This document shows positions 5,963-10,891 of a DNA stretch of 10,891 bases, one piece after another. Both the position numbers and the translations under genes were made by a program. The DNA is from Clostridiales bacterium (lineage in GTDB: Bacteria > Bacillota > Clostridia > Oscillospirales > CAG-382), in the NCBI GenBank assembly GCA_004553575.1, contig SFLA01000037.1, positions 1 to 10,891 of the forward strand, read 5' to 3'. A model generated the notes under the pieces. The model worked only from the letters and a program-made list of their open reading frames with translations. It did not search any database and had not been told where the DNA came from. How positions within the stretch are numbered: the first letter of the stretch is position 1; each line of letters opens with the position of its first letter.

Positions 5963-6871
5963 TTACAGCGCCGAACGGTACAGCATTGTGAAGACCAGCG
6001 CGAGCAGGAAGAATACCGCCCCGGTTATTACCAAAAACCAGAACGAAACCCTTTTGCCGGCGCGCACCTTGCGGTATTCGTAAAAATCCTTCTCTATATA
6101 CTGTTCCTTCCTTCCCGAACGGAAAACCGTAAGCAAAGAACGGACGCCGTATACAAGCATATCGAAGGTTCCGCCCGCAGCGGCAACGCTTAACAGTCCT
6201 ATACCTCCGAGAACCGCGAAGGCGGCGAAGCACCCGTCCGACGCGACCGCGTACAGCCTGGAGCTGCCGATAACCGAAAATACTCCCGGAGCTCTGCCCG
6301 AATGGAGATATTCGTAATAATCGAGCCAGCGCACGCGGATAACATACCCTTCCTCGCACTGCTCGGAATAAACATACCCGCCGTCGGAATCGGTGAGATA
6401 TATAGGGGTAAAGCTGCCGTCCGCATTGTATATCGCCCTGCCGTCGGAGGTGTGCGCAAACCAGAGATTCGCGTCATTCTCCGCTCCGTTAACCGCAATT
6501 CTGCTACGGTCAACAAGCGGATACATAAGCTGTTTGCCTGTTTGCTCCTGATACTCCGATATCGCGTCATACTCCGAAGCGCTTACCGTTTCGTAAGTAA
6601 AGCCCTTTGCGGCGTACACGTCAATATTGACGTAATACACGGGATTATCCGGATCGGACGAATCGAGAACGCTCCAGTTGAGCAAAGCCCCGCCGGTCAC
6701 TTTGCCGTCGGAATCGGTAACTGTCATACCCGAAAAATAATCGAACTTTGACCGGTCGGCTGTGCGAACCTCTGTACCGTCCCACGCAGCAATTACGGAC
6801 GCGACAATTCCGAGCCCGATTACCGCCGCAGAGACATACTGGACGATACGGGTAACGGTCCGCTTCTTCAT
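5963..6871 (-). CDS. Membrane protein with an OppC-like extracytoplasmic segment and DUF3899-like tail; function unknown
   Basis: A 302-residue protein and the last gene of the opp operon. Residues 8-29 form a membrane anchor and about 30-205 are predicted outside the membrane. A second hydrophobic region (about 207-233), a basic cytoplasmic-type stretch (about 243-275) and a last helix (276-298) complete it. The C-terminal part (GTFDMLVYGVRSLL, then KDFYEYRK, then a closing helix) resembles DUF3899 from memory. Residues 132-188 match the visible N-terminal part of the OppC of the same operon at about half of positions (shared DANLWF, IYLTD, GxYVY, YxIRV, DYY). No transporter, ATPase or enzyme motif is present. 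ATG 6869-6871 shares its A with the TGA of oppF (TGATG), which implies translational coupling; a GTG one codon upstream is also possible. It may be an accessory subunit of the peptide importer, but that is inference from position and the shared domain. Confidence 0.78.
   Translation of the reverse strand: MKKRTVTRIVQYVSAAVIGLGIVASVIAAWDGTEVRTADRSKFDYFSGMTVTDSDGKVTGGALLNWSVLDSSDPDNPVYYVNIDVYAAKGFTYETVSASEYDAISEYQEQTGKQLMYPLVDRSRIAVNGAENDANLWFAHTSDGRAIYNADGSFTPIYLTDSDGGYVYSEQCEEGYVIRVRWLDYYEYLHSGRAPGVFSVIGSSRLYAVASDGCFAAFAVLGGIGLLSVAAAGGTFDMLVYGVRSLLTVFRSGRKEQYIEKDFYEYRKVRAGKRVSFWFLVITGAVFFLLALVFTMLYRSAL
6302..6478 (-). repeat. OppC-like ectodomain segment, copy in the terminal opp-operon gene
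   Basis: This encodes residues 132-190 of the 302-residue membrane protein. About 30 of 57-59 aligned residues are identical to the segment at 10693-10890 in OppC, with one two-residue gap. Short identical DNA runs also survive, for example CAAACCAGAG, CATCGGT/AATCGGT-type stretches and CGTAATAATC, so the two copies share ancestry. Confidence 0.75.
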
Positions 6872-7896
6872 CACTCGGCAACTTGCGCCAGATATCTGTC
6901 GAATTCAGCCTGATTACAGCTCACAAAATGACCCGGGCAGACCTCGCGCATAGAAGGAAGATCCACCGAATAGTCGTGATCCTTGGACGGGCTGTAGGTT
7001 ATTCTCTTGCGGCGCTTCTCGTAATTCGGGTCGGGCAGCGGTATCGCAGAAAGCAACGATCTCGTGTACGGATGGAGCGGGTGACGGAACAGCTCGTCGC
7101 TGTCTGCCAGCTCGACTATCTTTCCGTAATACATAACCGCTATACGATCCGAAAAATACTTTACGACAGAAAGGTCGTGAGCGATGAACAGAATGGTAAG
7201 CCCCATCTTGTTCCGCAGATCGTTCATAAGGTTAATTACCTGTGCCTGAATGGAAACGTCAAGCGCCGAAATAGGCTCGTCGGCAATAATAAGATCAGGC
7301 TCGAGCACTATCGCACGGGCAATGCCTATTCTCTGACGCTGACCGCCGGAAAATTCGTGCGGGTACCGCTCGGCATGCTCGCTTACCAGGCCGACCATCT
7401 CGAGTACTTCCTTAACCTTCGCGTCAATATACGCCTTGTCGCGGATTCCTCTTATGGCAAAGCCCTCTGATATTATCTGCCTTACGGTCATACGCGGATT
7501 CAGGGATGCAATAGGATCCTGGAAAATCATCTGCATCTTTGTCATCACGTTATCGGATACCGAATCGCGTACTTCCTTCTGAGATTTTACAAGCTCCGCA
7601 GAAAGCCGCTTTGCCTCATCTATATTGCCTTCGCGGCGGAGTGCCGCGATCTGCTTTTTCTTGTCCTTTACTCCGGTGCCGATATGTCTGCCGTTGAACC
7701 AGATATCGCCTCCGGTCGGCTCGTAAAGCTTTATAATGGTTCTTCCGGTGGTAGTCTTTCCGCAGCCGGACTCGCCGACCAGACCGAACACCTCGCCCTT
7801 ATAAATATCGAAGCTCACATCGTCAACCGCCTTAAGGCGACCGAAATACTGCTTTAAGTGCTCGACCCTGAGCAGCACCTCTCTGCTCTCAGCCAT
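6871..7896 (-). CDS. oppF: Oligopeptide/dipeptide ABC transporter ATP-binding protein OppF
   Basis: A 341-residue cytoplasmic ATPase of the Opp/Dpp importer. It has Walker A GESGCGKTT (41-49), Q-loop MIFQDPIASLNPRMT (123-137), signature SGGQRQR (183-189), Walker B LIIADEP (202-208), D-loop SALD and the switch His in FIAHDLSVV (His240). The oligopeptide C-terminal extension includes HPYTRSLLSAIPLPDP (275-290). It pairs with OppD to power peptide import through OppB/OppC. A charged helical stretch (about 76-118) sits between Walker A and the Q-loop and makes that part longer than usual. The C-terminal cysteine-containing tail has only two Cys (320 and 327). ATG 7894-7896 follows a near-perfect GGAGGTGA (7902-7909) at 8 bases and lies inside oppD, overlapping its end by 8 bases; a GTG at 7903-7905 is rejected because it falls within that ribosome site. 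It is followed by TGATG coupling to the next gene. Confidence 0.95.
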   Translation of the reverse strand: MAESREVLLRVEHLKQYFGRLKAVDDVSFDIYKGEVFGLVGESGCGKTTTGRTIIKLYEPTGGDIWFNGRHIGTGVKDKKKQIAALRREGNIDEAKRLSAELVKSQKEVRDSVSDNVMTKMQMIFQDPIASLNPRMTVRQIISEGFAIRGIRDKAYIDAKVKEVLEMVGLVSEHAERYPHEFSGGQRQRIGIARAIVLEPDLIIADEPISALDVSIQAQVINLMNDLRNKMGLTILFIAHDLSVVKYFSDRIAVMYYGKIVELADSDELFRHPLHPYTRSLLSAIPLPDPNYEKRRKRITYSPSKDHDYSVDLPSMREVCPGHFVSCNQAEFDRYLAQVAE

Positions 7897-10000
7897 TGAC
7901 CTCACCTCCGGTTCTCTCCGTTTCCTCGTTAAGCTTCTTCATACGGGCTATTCTGTCGGTGACCGTTTTCGGGGGATCAACCTTCGGAGCGTCGGGGTGC
8001 AGAAGCCATGTTGAAGCGTAATGGGTATCGGATATTCTGAACTCCGGCGGCTGCTCCTCGAAGTCGATCTCCATTGCGTACTTGTTACGGGCGGCAAACG
8101 CATCTCCCTTCGGCGGGAAGATCATATTCGGAGGAGTGCCGGGTATTGCCTCCAGCTTTTCCTTTGTATCAAGGTCAGGCATGGAGGACAGAAGCGCCCA
8201 GGTATACGGATGGGCGGGCGAATAGAACACGTCGTCCGCGTTGCCGCTTTCGACAATCTTGCCGGCATACATTACCGCAATCTTATCCGCCATATTCGCA
8301 ACGACACCGAGGTCATGCGTAATAAATATAACCGTAAGATGGCGTTCTTCCTTTATCTTGTTTATAAGCTCGAGTATCTGTGCCTGAACGGTAACGTCGA
8401 GCGCGGTAGTCGGCTCGTCGCATATCAGTATATCGGGGTTGGAGGCAAGCGCTATAGCTATAACGACGCGCTGTCTCATACCGCCGGAAAACTCGAACGG
8501 ATACTGCTTATATCTCTTTCTTGCCTCGGGTATCGATACCTCTTCCATCAGCTTGATTGCCCTTGCCTTAGCGGTTCTCTTACTGACGGTATATATCATT
8601 TCCGACGCCTGTTCCTTTATATGGTCGATCATCGCCACTGCTCTGTCGGCATAGCCGGCATCGCCCGGATTAGCTGCAATCTTGGACTCGAAGTCCTCGA
8701 TAACTCTGCGGATAACCAGATCGACATTGTTCTTGCAAAGATCGACGTCCGCATACGACAGGAACTCGCGGTCGTGCTTGGAGGGATGTTTTACATCCTG
8801 AAGCTTTATCGCGCGCTCGCAGGTTTCGGTAGCAGATTTTATACTGGTGCGGAAGGTATACGCAAAGCTGTCCTTGCTGATTGCGAGACGGTCAATGGAA
8901 TTCTCGACCGCCTTCACAAGCTCACTGCGCTTGTGCGCGGGAATACCCTCTTTAAGCAGACCGACAGCGTCCGCCATGTTCTGTTTGCTCTGATTTTCGG
9001 AATAAGCTATTCCCTTGGCAACGACACCGAGGAAATCGAGCATAAAGTTGTTGTCAAGATATTCGCGCGATCTCGCATTAAGCCCGTTGATATCCTTATT
9101 GCTTATATCCTTATCTTCGCAGTACAGGTCATAATAGCCCAGAGTAAAGAAGTTTACGGCAGGCTTTTCAAGCTCGCTTTCGATAATCTTCTTCACGTCC
9201 GAAAGCTGCTTCTCCAGCGCTGTCTTATCCGCCGCCGAACCGGATTTTCCGTAGGCTTTGCCTGCGGCGCGGAGATGCTCCACAGCCTCGGTAAGCCCGC
9301 ATTCGTCCGGCACGATAACGAATTCGTGCTTTACGGACAAGCAGGAGCGGCAGATAATGTTAACCGACGCGGCAATATCCTTAGGAACACCGCGTATAAT
9401 GTCGGTCAGCACGCCGTCTATATCGGAAATGATATTATTCGCGTTCTCTTTTGCGGCATTGTACTTCTTCTCAAGTCCGCAGCCGTGTGAAATGAATTTC
9501 TTAAGCACGGCGATCTGCGAATCAACCTTTGCGGCGCCGGCGGCATCGTCCTCGGCATTAAGCGCCTGAATGCAGCAGGTGCGTAGCAGGTTAATTTTCT
9601 GCTTGTACTCGCGGTGCGCAGCCCTGCGGCTTGCACGGCTGTTGAGTATCATAGCCTCGGTAATCTGCTTACCGATTCTGACTATCGGGTTAAGCGCCGA
9701 CAGCGGATCCTGGAATATCATGGATATACGGTTCCCGCGGATTTTATGGAATTCATCCTCGGGTATTTTAAGCAGATCCATGCCGTCATAGAATATCTCG
9801 CCTCCCTCGACTATTGCGTTGGGAGCAAGAATCCCGATAACCGCCCTTGCGGTGACCGACTTACCGGAACCGGACTCGCCGACGATGGCGAGGGTCTGAC
9901 CCTTTTCGATCGAAAAGCTTATATTGCGTACGGCGCGAACCAGACCGTTGTTGGTACGGAACGAAATCCGCAGGTTTCTTACGTCAAGCTTATTATCCAT
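7889..10000 (-). CDS. oppD: Oligopeptide ABC transporter ATP-binding protein OppD with very large internal insertion
   Basis: A 703-residue ATPase, about twice the 330-350 usual for OppD. The core is complete: Walker A GESGSGKS (41-48), Q-loop MIFQDPLSALNP (94-105), signature SGGMRQRV (505-512), Walker B ILICDEP (524-530), TTALD and the switch His in FITHDLGVV (His562). The C-terminal Opp/Dpp extension (HPYTWALLSSMPDLD, 597-611) follows. Between QITEAMI (112-118) and KLMEEVSIPEARKRY (483-497), normally joined by about 25 residues, lies a mostly helical insertion of about 350 residues (roughly 125-478). Its homology is unknown to me. The frame is continuous throughout. Where most OppD proteins have a cysteine cluster (C-P-F-A-P-R-C type), this one reads GDAFAARNKYAMEID (632-646), without Cys, so no iron-sulfur cluster is expected there. 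The start is ATG 9998-10000, sharing one base with the oppC stop (TGATG), with AGAGGAG (near 10011-10017) about 10 bases upstream. Confidence 0.93.
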   Translation of the reverse strand: MDNKLDVRNLRISFRTNNGLVRAVRNISFSIEKGQTLAIVGESGSGKSVTARAVIGILAPNAIVEGGEIFYDGMDLLKIPEDEFHKIRGNRISMIFQDPLSALNPIVRIGKQITEAMILNSRASRRAAHREYKQKINLLRTCCIQALNAEDDAAGAAKVDSQIAVLKKFISHGCGLEKKYNAAKENANNIISDIDGVLTDIIRGVPKDIAASVNIICRSCLSVKHEFVIVPDECGLTEAVEHLRAAGKAYGKSGSAADKTALEKQLSDVKKIIESELEKPAVNFFTLGYYDLYCEDKDISNKDINGLNARSREYLDNNFMLDFLGVVAKGIAYSENQSKQNMADAVGLLKEGIPAHKRSELVKAVENSIDRLAISKDSFAYTFRTSIKSATETCERAIKLQDVKHPSKHDREFLSYADVDLCKNNVDLVIRRVIEDFESKIAANPGDAGYADRAVAMIDHIKEQASEMIYTVSKRTAKARAIKLMEEVSIPEARKRYKQYPFEFSGGMRQRVVIAIALASNPDILICDEPTTALDVTVQAQILELINKIKEERHLTVIFITHDLGVVANMADKIAVMYAGKIVESGNADDVFYSPAHPYTWALLSSMPDLDTKEKLEAIPGTPPNMIFPPKGDAFAARNKYAMEIDFEEQPPEFRISDTHYASTWLLHPDAPKVDPPKTVTDRIARMKKLNEETERTGGEVNG

Positions 10001-10891
10001 CAGTCGTCAGCTCCTCTCAGCGAAGGATTGAGTGCGTCGCGCAGACCGTTACCGAACATATTAAACGATATCATCAGCAGCGATATGAACAGCGCAGGCC
10101 AGAATATGCAGTGAGGATAGGTCGAAAGCGACGACTGTCCGTTTGAAAGCAGAGTACCGACCGAGGTGAAATTCGTCGTCTGGAGATCAACTATATTCAG
10201 ATACGCCAGCGACGATTCGGTAAAGATGACCGAAGGGATCATCAGTATGCAGGAGGTTACGATGGTGCCGAGCGAATTCGGGAGAATGTGATGGAAGATA
10301 ATCCTCGCGTCCTTCGCTCCGAGAGTTCTTGCGGCGAGAACGTATTCCTGTCCTTTGAAACGGTAGAACTGAGTTCTCACGCGGTATGACGTACTAAGCC
10401 AGCCCGTCAGTATAAATGCGAAGATCAGTGATCCGACAACGCCGACTCTGTTTGCGAGATGCATCTGGAACAGCGTTGCGGTAACTATGAACGGAACGCC
10501 GCTCAGGATATCCGAGATACGCTCCATGATAATATCAACCCAACCGCCGTAATAACCTTCAATCGCACCGTAGAAGGTACCGATAATGAAGTTTATCGCC
10601 GCGACCGAGAAGGCGAGCAGGAAGGACAGTCTCGCTCCGTTTGCGAGGCGAACGAGTATATCCTGACCGAATCCGTCGGCGCCGAAGACAAAGCAAGGCT
10701 CGAATCCGTAATAATAAACGTAATAATCATAGTAGCAGACTCTTATCTGATACTGATTTCCGTTCATCTTGGACTTGTAGTACACATAATCTCCGTTTTC
10801 ATCGGTAAGATATATGTTTACGAAATTCCCGTTTTCGTCGTACTTAGCCCTGCCCTTGGTGTCATGCTCAAACCAGAGGTTGGCATCCTCG
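10000..10891 (-). CDS. oppC: Oligopeptide ABC transporter permease OppC (5' end beyond window)
   Basis: The 296 visible residues are the C-terminal part of an OppC/DppC permease of the BPD_transp_1 fold. The reading frame continues off the right edge with EDANLWFEHDTKGRAKY, so the start is not in the window. The first 70 or so residues are an extracytoplasmic, Tyr/Asn/Asp-rich segment, longer than in classical OppC. Next comes FGADGFGQDILVRLANGAR, equivalent to the usual G-T-D-x-x-G-R-D motif before the membrane core. About five helices follow, with the ATPase-contact EAA loop EYVLAARTLGAKDARIIF and HILPNSLG. It ends in LNPSLRGADD. The permease pairs with OppB, expected upstream outside the window, to form the peptide channel, energised by OppD and OppF. 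Its stop codon shares a base with the oppD start. A copy of the extracytoplasmic segment occurs at 6302-6478. Confidence 0.94.
   Translation of the reverse strand, partial: EDANLWFEHDTKGRAKYDENGNFVNIYLTDENGDYVYYKSKMNGNQYQIRVCYYDYYVYYYGFEPCFVFGADGFGQDILVRLANGARLSFLLAFSVAAINFIIGTFYGAIEGYYGGWVDIIMERISDILSGVPFIVTATLFQMHLANRVGVVGSLIFAFILTGWLSTSYRVRTQFYRFKGQEYVLAARTLGAKDARIIFHHILPNSLGTIVTSCILMIPSVIFTESSLAYLNIVDLQTTNFTSVGTLLSNGQSSLSTYPHCIFWPALFISLLMISFNMFGNGLRDALNPSLRGADD
10693..10890 (-). repeat. OppC ectodomain segment homologous to 6302-6478
   Basis: This encodes the visible extracytoplasmic part of OppC. Shared blocks with the terminal operon gene are DANLWF, GRA, IYLTD, GxYVY, IRV and DYY in the same order and at nearly the same spacing. 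More of the domain may lie beyond the right edge. Confidence 0.75.

Noticed and set aside
8021..9490. Long plus-strand open frame antisense to oppD
   Set aside because: It is the mirror of the oppD coding frame, has no ribosome site and the translation looks like no known family; the minus strand carries unbroken ABC ATPase motifs.
9605..10000. Possibility that oppD is two genes or a frameshift artefact because of its double length
   Set aside because: The frame is continuous for 703 codons, Walker A and Q-loop occur once at the start and signature, Walker B and H-loop once after the insertion, so it is one ATPase with an insert and not a tandem duplication.

Overview
The window (roughly half G+C, tightly packed genes, Shine-Dalgarno starts, many short gene overlaps) looks like a piece of an anaerobic Clostridia chromosome, most likely a gut Ruminococcaceae/Oscillospiraceae-type organism. 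This placement rests on protein family character (YitT, ECF S component, MocR regulator, enlarged Opp permease and ATPase forms) and not on any marker gene.

Layout. The left end (1-402) is visibly AT-richer (about 37% G+C by hand count over 61-300) and holds a frameshifted remnant of an endonuclease/exonuclease/phosphatase-fold protein, closed by a strong hairpin terminator at 425-456. Next is a GltS-like Na+/solute symporter on the minus strand (636-2057), divergent from a YitT-family membrane protein on the plus strand (2241-3128). Each has its own recognisable sigma-70-type promoter in the shared 183-bp gap. A convergent terminator separates YitT from a minus-strand MocR/GabR-type regulator (GntR winged helix plus PLP aminotransferase fold, 3231-4622). 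That regulator is divergent from an ECF-transporter S component (4729-5280), which overlaps a DUF436/YwlG-type gene (5264-5809). The arrangement suggests a PLP-sensing regulator controlling vitamin uptake, with a B6 vitamer the leading guess.

From 5963 to the right edge everything is on the minus strand and forms the 3' part of an oligopeptide (Opp/Dpp) ABC importer operon. In transcription order it is oppC (5' end outside the window), oppD, oppF and a membrane protein of unknown function. All junctions overlap (TGATG, 8 bp, TGATG), so the genes are probably translationally coupled. OppB and the binding protein OppA, if present, lie beyond the right edge.

Most notable points: (1) the last gene of the opp operon carries a segment clearly homologous to the extracytoplasmic part of OppC in the same operon, fused to a DUF3899-like membrane tail; (2) OppD is about twice normal length because of a roughly 350-residue insertion in its helical subdomain, while every ATPase motif is intact; (3) the MocR regulator/ECF S-component pair has TTGATAT direct repeats over the regulator's own predicted promoter. 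I see no RNA gene, CRISPR array or insertion sequence.
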